Part shown: one piece after another, positions 36,496-45,814 of the stretch
Position numbering within the stretch: position 1 is the first letter of the stretch
Layout of the letters: each line of letters begins with the position of its first letter
Translations under genes and position numbers: made by a program
Notes under the pieces: model-generated
The model's input: only the letters and a program-made list of their open reading frames with translations
Told to the model about the DNA's origin: nothing
Databases searched by the model: none
Assembly (NCBI GenBank): GCA_016124895.1
Contig: WGMU01000109.1
Span: 1 to 63,393, forward strand
Reading direction: 5' to 3'
Source: a bacterium
GTDB lineage: Bacteria; Planctomycetota; Planctomycetia; Planctomycetales; Planctomycetaceae
DNA: 63,393 nt

Positions 36496-37209
36496 TCAGG
36501 ACACCGCATCCGGCGCCGACGACTCAACCTGAAACACCGACTGGCGAATCACTGGCAGCAGTTCACGCAGAAATTCTTCCGGCGGAGTCGTTCCGTCGAG
36601 CGGAAGCAAGTCGTGTGCCTCCTGTGTGACGTACAGCTTGAAGAGCGCGGGGCAACCGGCGAATTCGATCCGCGGACTCGCCGGCGTCGACCAGTGCCCG
36701 TCTGCCGTCCAGCTCCAGAAAATCCGGGCCTTTTGCGAGTTGCCTCGGCCGGGTTTGCGGAACTGAGCCGTCATCAGCGAATCCGTCGGCGCTGCGTCGG
36801 AGCCGGACCTCGACGGGTTGCCGCGTTCTTCAAAGGCAACACGGTGAAGCTGCAGGTCACCAACCTGCTCGTAACCCTGGCCGACGTAGCAGGCGGTCGG
36901 CGGGTGGACGGCGATCGGCCCGGTCGAGCCACACATCAGGAGCAGTGTGACAATCGCGCCCGTCCGCTGATGGCGATAGTGCCTCATGCAGTAGCTGCTC
37001 AGTTCGGCCAGCTTCAACTCGTCATCACTGACGGTGCCTTCTTCGATACAGATCCAGTCATTGATCTGCCGCGGTACGTTGTGAACGCGTGCCGCGATCC
37101 CGTTCAGATCCGTCGTCGTCCACCGCCCGCTCCACCTGCCGTGAACGATACCGCCAGCGATCAGCAGCAGAAGACCGGTGAGGAGGGGAATGGAATTGCG
37201 GAAAGACAT
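36496..37209 (-). CDS. EpsI-like exosortase-associated protein
   Basis: A 237-residue protein with an N-terminal membrane anchor (LLTGLLLLIAGGIVHG) and an outside domain of the EpsI family. YCMRHYRHQRTGAIVTLLLM and GPIAVHPPTACYVGQGY are the family's strongest segments, including conserved Arg, His and Cys. EpsI domains accompany exosortases as a fused or separate part; the precise role is not known. The start at 37209 has GGTGAG about 8 bases upstream; an open frame continues to 37308 without a box. It contains a less conserved Ser/Arg-rich insert (about residues 115-150). It is 116 bases downstream of the autokinase gene. Confidence 0.92.
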   Translation of the reverse strand: MSFRNSIPLLTGLLLLIAGGIVHGRWSGRWTTTDLNGIAARVHNVPRQINDWICIEEGTVSDDELKLAELSSYCMRHYRHQRTGAIVTLLLMCGSTGPIAVHPPTACYVGQGYEQVGDLQLHRVAFEERGNPSRSGSDAAPTDSLMTAQFRKPGRGNSQKARIFWSWTADGHWSTPASPRIEFAGCPALFKLYVTQEAHDLLPLDGTTPPEEFLRELLPVIRQSVFQVESSAPDAVS

Positions 37210-37325
37210 CAGAAAGCTCACCCAGGGATAACGTTGGAATTCGGAACGCGGAAATCGGAGACGGGGTGTCAAAGCAACAGACTGCTGTTTCTGACCTCCG
37301 CGTTGCAACTTCCGACTTCGTCAAT

Positions 37326-39605
37326 TCATGCAGTCGGCTCTGCCGGTCCGTAGTGATAGTCGTACGAGTATCCGTAGCCGCTCAGGTTCGAGCGGACTCC
37401 GACCATTACGGCGTCGATCAGATCGATGCCGAAACGTTCGACGCGTTCGCAGGCGACGGCCACGGCGGGCAGGCGGCTCAGATGCGACCGGACGGCAATG
37501 ATCGCTCCGTCGACGTTGCTGCCGACCGTTCCGCCGTCGGCGACGTACAGGACCGGCGACGAGTCAACGATGACAAACTCGTACTCCTTACGCAGTTCTT
37601 TGAAGAGCCAGCTTGCTCCGTTACGGGCCAGTGCCGCCAGCGCGTCCTCGTTGACCCGCCCGGCCGGGATCACATCCAGGCAGTCCTGACTCGTTTTGTG
37701 AATCACGGTTTGCGTATCGAGCTTCTCGGAAAGCAACTCGCAGAGACCCAGTTCGAGTGGTACGTTCAGCAGTGTGTGCGCTCGCGGCTTTCGCAGATCG
37801 AAATCGACCAGCACGGTCTTACGGCCTGCTCGTGCCAGACTGCCCGCGAGCTGACACGCAAACGTCGTTTTCCCTTCACCGGGCGCCGCGCTGACGATCA
37901 TCAGCACCTGCTTCTGATCGGCATCCGGAGCGTGCAGCAGGATCGAGCGGACGGTATCGACCGATTCGATCAGCGCGTTGTTCCACAGGTTGATGCGGGC
38001 ATCTTTCGGACTCTTCCAGAACTGCAGCAGCGGTCGCGGCATTGCCGGTAATGCCCCCAGCAGTTCCAGTCCCAGGGTCTGCGCGACGTCTTTGGGATCA
38101 GTGATGCGCCGCGCTCGAAACTCCATCACCGCAACGATCAGGAAGACCATCCCCAGTGAACCGATCCCGGCCGCGGCCGTCAGCTTTGTCTTCTTGCCTG
38201 TGTCGCGCGTCTGCGGCACGTCGGCTTCCTGCAGCAGCGTGACGCGCGTCGGCGACTTCAGTTCGATGCGCAGTGCCTCCATTTCGCCACCGACTTTGTC
38301 GGAGACCTTCGCGATCTGCTCGATCTCGGTCTTCATCAGTTCCAGTTCGAACGACGACGTTCCGATGCTGTTCACCAGCTCGCTGTATTTGTCGAGCTCT
38401 TCGCGGAGTGCGCGTTCCTGCTTCGCCAGCATTTCCAGTCGCGAGACGGGTTCGGCGGACGCCTCCGGAGACAGACCGGCGGCTACGCGTTCCATCTCGG
38501 CGAGTTCTTCTCGGTAACGAGTCAGCGTCGGATGATTCTGATCGACGACCTGCTGCTCGTACCGCGCGATCAGATCCTTGAGCTGCGCAACGCGGCTCGT
38601 GGCAAACGCAACGCGAGGATCAACTGTCTGTCCCGGTGCGGCAGACGCGGGCAGCGCCATTGCCGGCAATGAAGAAGCATCCTTTCGCGAGGCGCCGGGA
38701 TCGCCTTTTCGCGACTCCGAAATCTCCGCGACGCTCTGCTGATGAATCTGCGCCTGCATCAGTTCGAAACGCACGCGGGCGTGCTCGCGCCGCAGCAGCG
38801 AAATCTGTTCGAGTGCCATCTGATGCTTGATCGAGAGGGCGGCTGAGTCACCGGTCCCAAGCTGCCGCGCGAGATGCTCGACACGTTCCTCTTTCTTGCG
38901 GACTTTCTCTTCAGTTTCGTTATAGATCTGTTCGAGTTCCGAAACGCGGGCGATGCGTTTCTTCCGGTCGGCGAGTACGACTTCATCGAGATACGCGTCT
39001 TTCACCGCGTTAACAAGTGCCGACAGCTCTTCAGGATGCTCACCGCTCAGCGCCATCTGCAGGATTTCCGGGCTGTTGTACGTGCCAACTTTGACGACGT
39101 TCTGCAGCCACTCCACCGGATGTTCGATCCCGCGCAACGTTCTGAGGTCACTGATCCCCGGTCGACGCAGGGCGGCGTTGAGTACGAAGCGGCTCTTGAC
39201 GAGCGCCATCTGCGTCTGTCGAAACGTGAAGAAATCGTCTTCCCCTTCGGCGGTCGAGAAGACAAGCCGTGGTGCATTCTCGTCGATTTTCAACAGAGCG
39301 TACGCGGTATACGGAGCGGGCATCGCGAACCACGCCGCGACGACTGCAACGATGGTCAGCGGAACACCGAACGCAACCGCCGTCCGCCACTGCCGCCGCC
39401 AGGCAAGTACCAGTCCCTGCGGAGTGATCGGCTCGGCAAACTGCAGCGCTCGTCGTACTGAGTTACCGCGCAAGCCATTTCCACCCGGAACGGACTGCGG
39501 CTGATGCGGCGCAACCACCGGTGCAGACGGAGCCGCGATCGAGCCGGTGACGGGCCGAACTTCAGGCGAATGAGTTGTTGCCGTGTGCAGGTCTGACGTC
39601 GACAT
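37326..39605 (-). CDS. Polysaccharide co-polymerase / tyrosine autokinase (Wzc-like)
   Basis: A 759-residue inner-membrane protein. It has a first membrane helix near residues 75-95, a Wzz-type periplasmic region with long coiled coils (about 215-450), a second helix near 480, and a cytoplasmic BY-kinase domain. The Walker A is APGEGKTTFACQ, followed by VLVDFDLRKP (Walker A') and VIVDSSPVL (Walker B). The C-terminus YGYSYDYHYG is the tyrosine cluster that is autophosphorylated. Such proteins control length and export of exopolysaccharide; fused kinase and Wzz parts are typical of Gram-negative Wzc. Its place directly after the exosortase gene (39 bases) fits XrtA-type loci. Confidence 0.95.
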   Translation of the reverse strand: MSTSDLHTATTHSPEVRPVTGSIAAPSAPVVAPHQPQSVPGGNGLRGNSVRRALQFAEPITPQGLVLAWRRQWRTAVAFGVPLTIVAVVAAWFAMPAPYTAYALLKIDENAPRLVFSTAEGEDDFFTFRQTQMALVKSRFVLNAALRRPGISDLRTLRGIEHPVEWLQNVVKVGTYNSPEILQMALSGEHPEELSALVNAVKDAYLDEVVLADRKKRIARVSELEQIYNETEEKVRKKEERVEHLARQLGTGDSAALSIKHQMALEQISLLRREHARVRFELMQAQIHQQSVAEISESRKGDPGASRKDASSLPAMALPASAAPGQTVDPRVAFATSRVAQLKDLIARYEQQVVDQNHPTLTRYREELAEMERVAAGLSPEASAEPVSRLEMLAKQERALREELDKYSELVNSIGTSSFELELMKTEIEQIAKVSDKVGGEMEALRIELKSPTRVTLLQEADVPQTRDTGKKTKLTAAAGIGSLGMVFLIVAVMEFRARRITDPKDVAQTLGLELLGALPAMPRPLLQFWKSPKDARINLWNNALIESVDTVRSILLHAPDADQKQVLMIVSAAPGEGKTTFACQLAGSLARAGRKTVLVDFDLRKPRAHTLLNVPLELGLCELLSEKLDTQTVIHKTSQDCLDVIPAGRVNEDALAALARNGASWLFKELRKEYEFVIVDSSPVLYVADGGTVGSNVDGAIIAVRSHLSRLPAVAVACERVERFGIDLIDAVMVGVRSNLSGYGYSYDYHYGPAEPTA

Positions 39606-39644
39606 GACAAGAATTCCTGTCGGTGATGCGTGAGGCAGGCTGCT

Positions 39645-40667
39645 TTAAACAGCCGTGACTGTCTCCGCGGTTTCCTCTACTTCGATTTCGGAGTCGGCGG
39701 TCGTTTGCGCTGCAATCGTTCGGGATTCGACCGCTGGAAAAGAACTCGCACGACCCGGCGGCGCAGCCTCCAGCGTTCGCTGATTGAAGACCGGAATGAC
39801 GTCGCGTGGCGGCGGCGCTACGAGAATGTGAGCGAGCAACCAGAGTTCGATGCGCAGCGTCACGAGCGCCAGAATCATCATCAGCCAGCCAGCGAAGTCG
39901 TGAAAAACGAGCTTCGCCCAGGTACTGCCCACCGTTTCAAACAGGATTCCCGTCGCTGTAATCCGAACTACGTTGCAGAGCATCGCGATCGGAACCGCGC
40001 TGACGACAATCAGCCCGCGTTCCCAGACCGTCTGATCAATCAGGATGGCGACCGCGGTTGAGACGGCAAAAAAGACAACCAGCATCCGCAGCCCGCTGCA
40101 GGTTTCGGCAACGCCGATCGTCGTCTCGTCAATCCGGATCAGGTTGCCTTCGGCGATCGCCGGGAATCCGAGTGTCTGCAGAGTGAAAGTGCTGGCCAGC
40201 GTCGCGATCGACTGCAGCGGCCCGCCGAGCAGCGTTTCAATGCGGTATGGCAACGGCACCATGAAACTCAGGAACAGAATCCCCGGCCAGGCACACCGCC
40301 ACGCCGTCCGGCCACCGAGCAGCAGACAGACACCGGCAACACTCGGCAGCAGCGACAGCCAGTCCAGCGCCTCGAAATAGAAGCGCGACGCGGCGAGCCT
40401 CATTCCAACGGCTGCGGCAATCAGTGGCAGCCCGAGCCACGACGGCAAAAGTTCGCCTCGACTCAGCTTGTCACGGCGAAGCCAGATCAGTGCAGCGGCA
40501 ACCAGTGGAACAATAAATCCATGCGAGTACTGCGGATCGATGCTCCAGCGATGCGCGAGTGTCGCCAGCGTCGGCCAGTAGCTCCAGACGAGCACAACAA
40601 GAGCGCCTCCCAGCAGAACACGCTGCGGTGCGTTCGACGACTCGCGAATGTTCAACGTTTGCGGCAT
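39645..40667 (-). CDS. Exosortase (EpsH/Xrt family), first gene of the operon
   Basis: A 340-residue inner-membrane cysteine transpeptidase-like protein that should cut PEP-CTERM tails. About eight to nine membrane helices are visible. The three catalytic elements are present: Cys in ETCSGLR (about 189), Arg in NVVRI (about 233), and His in HDFAGWL (about 255). SHGFIVPLVAAALIW near the N-terminus is also typical. The C-terminus is a soluble, low-complexity tail (EIEVEETAETVTAV). The start at 40667 gives the usual length; an open frame reaches 40898 without a box. Seven more genes follow in the same direction. A PEP-CTERM protein gene is divergent just upstream. Confidence 0.95.
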   Translation of the reverse strand: MPQTLNIRESSNAPQRVLLGGALVVLVWSYWPTLATLAHRWSIDPQYSHGFIVPLVAAALIWLRRDKLSRGELLPSWLGLPLIAAAVGMRLAASRFYFEALDWLSLLPSVAGVCLLLGGRTAWRCAWPGILFLSFMVPLPYRIETLLGGPLQSIATLASTFTLQTLGFPAIAEGNLIRIDETTIGVAETCSGLRMLVVFFAVSTAVAILIDQTVWERGLIVVSAVPIAMLCNVVRITATGILFETVGSTWAKLVFHDFAGWLMMILALVTLRIELWLLAHILVAPPPRDVIPVFNQRTLEAAPPGRASSFPAVESRTIAAQTTADSEIEVEETAETVTAV

Positions 40668-41303
40668 TCGGATTTCTTTAACGGCGAATCGCCGACAGTC
40701 AGCGTCCCGGAAAATCAAGCTTCGTTCAGCAGGACGAGCCTGCGCAGACAGACTCTGCTCCGAGACGGTCCCGGTTGAGGAAACATAGATCGCCAGGTGC
40801 GCACCGCCGGGATTTGCCGCAGTGCGGTCGAGCGACAGTTGATCGCCACTGCAGATTGCCAGCGTTCTGTCGATTGTGGCGACACGACAGGTCATCACGA
40901 TTGTCGGAGTCTGTTGCTGATCGGCAGCGAGGTCGTTGCCATGCGGAATCGTCAGACTCGCAGACGTCGACGCGACGGGCGAATGTCAGAACAATGCTCA
41001 AGCTGCTACGCCAGACTTCGATCGGCTGGACAGTCCGTTTTCGGGATGCCGGTGCTGTCGCGGCGTGCCGGGCGCGGAGTTTGCGTCGCTGACATCGTCG
41101 CTCGACAACGCAGGCCACACGGCGTGACAGACCGTTGCCAGCCGTTCCAGTCCGATCACTGGTCGGCGATTCGCAGCAATTCTGAATTACTCAGGGCGGA
41201 TGCCTGCTTAAAGTCGCCGCCGAACGTGATTCGTACGGCGTGCCGCGTTCCTGTGGGCTAATCACTTTGACAAGTGACGTCTCGAACTGTCTGAGGTCTT
41301 CCC
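40668..41303. other. Divergent region between exosortase operon and PEP-CTERM gene
   Basis: About 635 bases with no credible gene. Open frames on both strands (for example 40797-41261 +) are Arg/Ser-rich and lack boxes. It should hold the promoter of the 13-kb operon and that of the PEP-CTERM gene. I could not identify a clear sigma-54 or sigma-70 site. Confidence 0.45.
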
Positions 41304-41996
41304 ATGAGTCGACTGATCACTTTCGCTGCTCTGGCCGCGCTCGTCTTTTCCGCGACGTCCGCCGAAGCTGGCTGGACTTACGGTTTCGCCGGTGTCACGA
41401 ACAACTCACCGGTGAATACCGCCATCGGCGAAAACCAGTTGGCTGTCGAAGTCGTCAGGCTGCGACGCAGCAGTCAGGTCCAGCTTCTGTTTACAAACTC
41501 CGGGCCGGACGCGTCATCGATTACCGACGTTTACCTCGACGATGAAAGCTCGCTCTTTTCGAGCATCCGATCAATTCAGAATTACTCAGGCGTCAGCTTC
41601 TCGCAGGGGGCGACCCCCGGAAATCTGCCGGGTGGAAACAACCTGGAGGACCCGTTCGTCACGACGCTCGGTCTGAACGCGGACTCGGATCCGCCGGTCG
41701 AAAAGAACGGCGTCAACCCCGGCGAGAAGCTGGGCATCACGCTGAATCTGGCAAGCGGCGTTTCGTTTTCAGATGTCATTGCTGCAATTAACAGTGCGGC
41801 CCTGCGAGTCGGCATCCATGTGCAGGGCTTCGCCAACGGCGGCAGCGAGAGCTTTGTCAATGTGAACCCGACCAATCCCGACGGCCCGCCGATCGTGCCG
41901 GAACCAACGGGTCTGGCCCTGGCCGGAATCGCGCTCGGCGGCCTGCTGGTCAAACGCCGCCGCAGGTCGCACAGTGATGGCACCATCGACGGCTGA
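41304..41996 (+). CDS. PEP-CTERM sorting-signal protein (likely exosortase substrate)
   Basis: A 230-residue exported protein. Residues 1-22 are a signal peptide ending SAEA. The mature part (about 23-200) is rich in Asn, Gly and Ser with the look of a beta-sheet surface domain and has no Cys. The C-terminus VPEPTGLALAGIALGG then LLVKRRRR is a full PEP-CTERM signal: the PEP motif, one membrane helix and a basic tail. It lies next to and divergent from the exosortase gene, so it is the obvious local substrate. GAGG stands 7 bases before the ATG and a strong terminator follows. Confidence 0.93.
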   Translation: MSRLITFAALAALVFSATSAEAGWTYGFAGVTNNSPVNTAIGENQLAVEVVRLRRSSQVQLLFTNSGPDASSITDVYLDDESSLFSSIRSIQNYSGVSFSQGATPGNLPGGNNLEDPFVTTLGLNADSDPPVEKNGVNPGEKLGITLNLASGVSFSDVIAAINSAALRVGIHVQGFANGGSESFVNVNPTNPDGPPIVPEPTGLALAGIALGGLLVKRRRRSHSDGTIDG

Positions 41997-42023
41997 CGAC
42001 CTTTGGTTCGGCTCGGATCATGA

Positions 42024-42062
42024 AAGCCCGCTCGACGGATTGGCGTCGACGGGCTTTTTTTT
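42024..42062 (+). terminator. Strong rho-independent terminator
   Basis: Arms AAGCCCG-C-TCGACG and CGTCGACGGGCTT pair with one bulged base, then a run of nine T's. It ends the PEP-CTERM gene. Confidence 0.93.
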
Positions 42063-42120
42063 GGCGCACCCGGCTAATGTCGAAGACGGACTCGCAGGAG
42101 TTGGGACGGATGATTCATCG

Positions 42121-42148
42121 GTCGCTGAATTCTGGCGAATCCAGCGAC
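42121..42148. repeat. Short inverted repeat
   Basis: GTCGCTG (42121-42127) and CAGCGAC (42142-42148) flank a second short pairing (ATTC/GAAT). It lies 70 bases beyond the stop of the tandem aldolase gene and may act as its transcription end, but no T run is visible. Confidence 0.5.
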
Positions 42149-42217
42149 CTGCAAAGGCTCAGTTTGTCCGCGTTTGACGCTTGTCGGACGCGTCTTTTTG
42201 ATCTTGCCGTCAGCAGC

Positions 42218-43504
42218 TCAATCCAGATGAAAGGCTTCCCGCAATTCGCTGATCACAACATCGGGCATCACGGACACGCTACCGATCGCTCGCGCATTGA
42301 TGACGGCTTCCGCAGTCGATTCCAGCACTTCCAGGCGGTCAAACGTGTCGAGCACGCTGGAGCCGGTCACCAGCACGCCGTCGTTTTCAAGAATTGCTGC
42401 GGGTGACGCGGCCGACACGTACCCGGCGATGCTGCCGTCATTCTGGTACTGCATTCCGTACGGCACACGGTGGACATCGCGCAGAAAAACGTAGCTCTCC
42501 GGAATCGTGCGCGCGTCGAACGCCGACCTGGTGACGCTGAATGCCGTCGCGTTCACTGGATGGGCAAACGCGATGGCCTGCACGTGAGGATGAGCCCGGT
42601 AGATCGCCTGATGAGCGAAGACCGCTCGGCTCGCTTTCTTTCCCGTTTCCCGCCGCTCGCCGTCGATCAGCACGAGATCCGCGACGTCGAGCGTTTCACG
42701 ATCCTGTTGAGTCGGTGTCACGATAAACGAGTCATCGTCAAGCCGCGCGGAAAAGCTGCCTTCTGTGCTGATCAGCAGCCGCTGCCGACAGCCGCGGCGA
42801 ATGAACTGACAGAGCTGCCGTCGCAGTTCCATTTCCTCACTTGAGGCCGATTCCGGTTCGAACGATTCCAGAGCAACGCTGCGGCTGTGAGCCAGTTCGA
42901 GTTCGGCGGGTGACAGAGACCGGATGTCGCCAAGCTGGCGGCCTTTGATGATCGTCTTCGCCGCAAACTCAAACGCCTCGAATCGCTGAAACGCGTGAGA
43001 CAGCGACTCGCCACCGACAACGACTCCGTGGTTTTCGAGAATCACGCTGTCACAGCCGTCGGCGAATGTCGCAGCGATGCGTTGACCGAGCTGCTCGCTG
43101 CCCGGCAGCGCGTAGGGGGCAAACCCCGTCTTCCCGCAGACCGAACTGGCCTGATGAAAAAGCCGCGTGTCCGGCGTCTGTCCGCAGATGCTGAACGCGA
43201 CCAGCGCTACCGGATGCGCATGCACGATTGCCCTGACATCTGGACGAACGTCGTAAATCGCCTTGTGAAACGGAAACTCGGACGATGGCCGATGCGTGCC
43301 CTGCACTGACCCGTCCGAACGGACGCACACAATGTCATCCCGCGTCAGACTGCCCTTGTCGACTCGCGCTGGTGAAATCCAGATATCTCCGCATTCCTCG
43401 CGAATCGAAAGGTTGCCGCCTGAAGTCGTCGTCATGCGATAACGATAGATGCGGTCCATCGTCTGCATAATCTCGTCACGAGGATGCGTGAGCTGCCTGG
43501 TCAT
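42218..43504 (-). CDS. Two class II aldolase/adducin domains in tandem; second one degenerate
   Basis: A 428-residue protein made of two class II aldolase/adducin domains (about 1-215 and 220-428). The family includes fuculose- and ribulose-phosphate aldolases/epimerases, which cleave or isomerise sugar phosphates with zinc. Domain 1 keeps the zinc ligands IVHAHPVAL and the ENHGVVV segment. In domain 2 the equivalent reads IAFAHPVNA, so the first His is lost, and ENHG is ENDG. Domain 2 is therefore probably structural or regulatory. GGAGAAG lies just before the ATG. No sugar kinase or isomerase is adjacent, so the substrate is open. Confidence 0.9.
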   Translation of the reverse strand: MTRQLTHPRDEIMQTMDRIYRYRMTTTSGGNLSIREECGDIWISPARVDKGSLTRDDIVCVRSDGSVQGTHRPSSEFPFHKAIYDVRPDVRAIVHAHPVALVAFSICGQTPDTRLFHQASSVCGKTGFAPYALPGSEQLGQRIAATFADGCDSVILENHGVVVGGESLSHAFQRFEAFEFAAKTIIKGRQLGDIRSLSPAELELAHSRSVALESFEPESASSEEMELRRQLCQFIRRGCRQRLLISTEGSFSARLDDDSFIVTPTQQDRETLDVADLVLIDGERRETGKKASRAVFAHQAIYRAHPHVQAIAFAHPVNATAFSVTRSAFDARTIPESYVFLRDVHRVPYGMQYQNDGSIAGYVSAASPAAILENDGVLVTGSSVLDTFDRLEVLESTAEAVINARAIGSVSVMPDVVISELREAFHLD

Positions 43505-43678
43505 CGGGTCTTCTCCGCGAGTCGGAAACCGGTTGCCGGCGAAGAATACTCGAACGCCGGATTGTCATCGCGTCTGCGCCGTCGACTGAGGCAGCGTTGT
43601 GCCAAACCATTCCAGCAGCAGTTGCGGGCACCCGGCTGACCGGAAGCCGTGCTTTACGAGACTCACGCCTCATGTCTG

Positions 43679-43931
43679 TCAATGCTGATTGACCCAGCCG
43701 TCATGTACCCACCGTGCCGCCGCATCTCGATTGAAGAGGTAGTCAGCGACGACTTCCTGCTCGACCCAGTCGGGCCTGAGCGGCTGGAACTTGCTCAGAC
43801 GGTATGCCGGCAGGGAGGCAGCGATCGACTGCAATCGCCCTGAGCAGGGGGTGAGTCACCTTGCCCCGCCGCGGGTCCGTGAACTCCGCAAAGTGGTCCT
43901 GCAATCGCACACGTCCCTGTGATTTCGCCAT
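43679..43931 (-). pseudogene. ISAs1-family transposase N-terminal fragment joined to another frame
   Basis: On the minus strand an ATG at 43931 opens LQDHFAEFTDPRRGKVTHPLL, the start of the DDE_Tnp_1-associated N-domain of ISAs1 transposases. The match stops after about 40 residues and the frame ends at 43743. A second minus frame overlapping its end (about 43830 to the TGA at 43679) reads LPAYRLSKFQPLRPDWVEQE and ADYLFNRDAAARWVHDGW, which also looks like protein but which I do not recognise. The fragment is a truncated insertion between the aldolase gene and the pst operon. Confidence 0.65.
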
Positions 43932-44093
43932 CCTTTCATCCTGCTCCCGAGACCACATCAGTTCGCCCGTCACTCCAGCAGTACACGCTCCCCACACCCG
44001 TACTCTGATAACAACTGGACCAGAATCCTGGGGCAGGCCAAGACGTATTCGGCTGAGTGACAAAGACATCGACATCCAGCTTATGCCCGCCGG

Positions 44094-44954
44094 TTATCCT
44101 CTCGCCCCAGCAACATAAGCTGCAGTGATTTCGCTGGTTGGGCTCTCAAAGACATCCGCTGCCGAGCCGCATTCGATCACCGTCCCGGTTCCGTCTCCAT
44201 GCCAGAACACCGCGACGTCGTCCGCGATCCGTCGGGCCTGCGCCAGGTTGTGTGTCACGATCAGCACTGTGATCCGCTCCTGTAACTCGCGAATCAGATC
44301 TTCAACGACCGAACCCGCCAGTGGGTCCAGCGCGCTGCAGGGCTCATCGAACAGGATTACTTCAGGCTGGAGCGCCAGAGCCCGCGCGATACACAATCGC
44401 TGCTGCTGACCTCCCGACAGTTCCAGAGCTGACTGATCGAGCCGATCTTTGACCTCATCCCAGAGCCCAACGTCTCGCAGGCTGAGTTCGATGATTCCGT
44501 CGATCTCGTTTGCCGCGACACGATGCTCCTTCAGCGGGAGCGCGAGATTCCGGCGAATCGACAACGCAAACGGATTCGGCTTCTGAAACACCATCCCTAC
44601 GCGACGTCGCAGCACGAACACATCATACTCCCGCGAGAGGATGTCCTCGCCCTCGAGTCGCACGCGGCCCGAAACCTGGCAGCCGGGAATCAGATCCGTC
44701 AGCCGGTTCAGCACACACAGAAACGTACTTTTACCGCAGCCCGACGGCCCGACGATGGCCGTGATCCGCTGACAACGCACGCTCAGATTGACGTCGCGCA
44801 GCGCCGGCCGGTTTCCGTAAGCAACGTTCAGCCCGTCGATACGGAACACGTCGGACGAGTGGGCGGCGGGGTGTTCCGTCAAAGCGGCATCGCATTGAGT
44901 CATCTTCGCGATGTCGTCGTCCGGCGCAGATGTTTGCAGTTTCGGATCGCCCAT
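44094..44954 (-). CDS. pstB: Phosphate ABC transporter ATP-binding protein PstB
   Basis: A 286-residue ATPase that powers phosphate import through PstC and PstA. Walker A GPSGCGKST, the PstB-type Q-loop GMVFQKPNPFALSI, the signature LELSGGQQQR, Walker B VILFDEPCSALDP and the H-loop VTHNLAQA are all present. The N-terminus has about 45 residues before the fold begins, longer than usual. The ATG overlaps the pstA stop (TGATG), indicating coupling. It is the last gene of the ArsR-pstSCAB operon; no phoU follows, which is unusual. Confidence 0.95.
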   Translation of the reverse strand: MGDPKLQTSAPDDDIAKMTQCDAALTEHPAAHSSDVFRIDGLNVAYGNRPALRDVNLSVRCQRITAIVGPSGCGKSTFLCVLNRLTDLIPGCQVSGRVRLEGEDILSREYDVFVLRRRVGMVFQKPNPFALSIRRNLALPLKEHRVAANEIDGIIELSLRDVGLWDEVKDRLDQSALELSGGQQQRLCIARALALQPEVILFDEPCSALDPLAGSVVEDLIRELQERITVLIVTHNLAQARRIADDVAVFWHGDGTGTVIECGSAADVFESPTSEITAAYVAGARG

Positions 44955-45814
44955 CAGGACACCCTCGCGGTTTGATGCCGCAGCCAGCGATCTGCCAGCA
45001 CCGCGGCAGCCACGTTGACAATCAGCAGTAAGCACAGCAGCACCGCCGCCGACGCATAGGCCCGTGCCTCACCGCCCGGCACGTTCATCGCCAGATCGTA
45101 AATATGCACGGACACCGTCCGGCCGGAATCGAGCAGCGACTCGGGCATTCGCGTCACATAGCCGCTTGTAAAGATAAGTGCCGCGGTTTCCGCCGCCGCG
45201 CGTCCCAGCCCGAGCATCACGCCGACGACGACTCCGTGCAGCGCCGCCGGAAGCAGCAGATGCCGCAGTGCTGTACTGCGGCTGATCGCCAGCGCTGCGG
45301 CACCGAGTCGCAGCTCGTCCGGCACGCTGCGAAGTCCAGCAAACGTCGTCTGCACAACCAGCGGCAGAATCATGCACGCCAGCGTCAGCCCTCCGGCCGC
45401 AATCGAGAACCCCAGTCTCAGTTCCTGACAGAACACGACCATGCCGAACAACCCGAACACGATCGACGGAACACTCGCCAGCAGGTCGAGCGACCGTCGA
45501 ATCAATGCAACAGGGCGACTCGACGGTCGAGCAAACTCAGACAGCCAGACCGCGGCTCCAACTCCCAACGGAACCGCGATACCCAAACAGACGCTGAGCA
45601 CAAGAGCAGTCGAGACCAGCACCGTGCCGATCCCGCCATTCCGCCCGGCATCAAGCGGCTCGCTGGTCAGAAACGACCACGACACTTCTTGCAAACCGTG
45701 ACCGAGCACGCTGCCGACCAGCCAGCCAGACACGGCAAGAACAACGAACACCGCCGCCCAGCCAGCAGTCCGGGTCAAGGCGTCAGCCGCGGCGGATCGA
45801 GGTTGACTTCTCAT
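44954..45814 (-). CDS. pstA: Phosphate ABC transporter permease PstA
   Basis: A 286-residue permease with six hydrophobic helices. The coupling segment for the ATPase (LGAAALAISRSTALRHLLLP) is the EAA-type loop, and RRSLDLLASVPSIVFGLFG is the phosphate-permease signature. It pairs with PstC to form the channel in the inner membrane. Its ATG overlaps the pstC stop by four bases (ATGA), and its stop overlaps the pstB start. Confidence 0.95.
   Translation of the reverse strand: MRSQPRSAAADALTRTAGWAAVFVVLAVSGWLVGSVLGHGLQEVSWSFLTSEPLDAGRNGGIGTVLVSTALVLSVCLGIAVPLGVGAAVWLSEFARPSSRPVALIRRSLDLLASVPSIVFGLFGMVVFCQELRLGFSIAAGGLTLACMILPLVVQTTFAGLRSVPDELRLGAAALAISRSTALRHLLLPAALHGVVVGVMLGLGRAAAETAALIFTSGYVTRMPESLLDSGRTVSVHIYDLAMNVPGGEARAYASAAVLLCLLLIVNVAAAVLADRWLRHQTARVS

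Noticed and set aside
40797-41261. 154-residue plus-strand open frame between exosortase and PEP-CTERM genes
   Set aside because: Arg/Ser-rich, no ribosome-binding site, no recognisable motif; consistent with an open frame in GC-rich noncoding DNA.
43505-44093. Possible further genes around the ISAs1 fragment
   Set aside because: Other frames (for example 43476-43682 minus) lack boxes and look noncoding.
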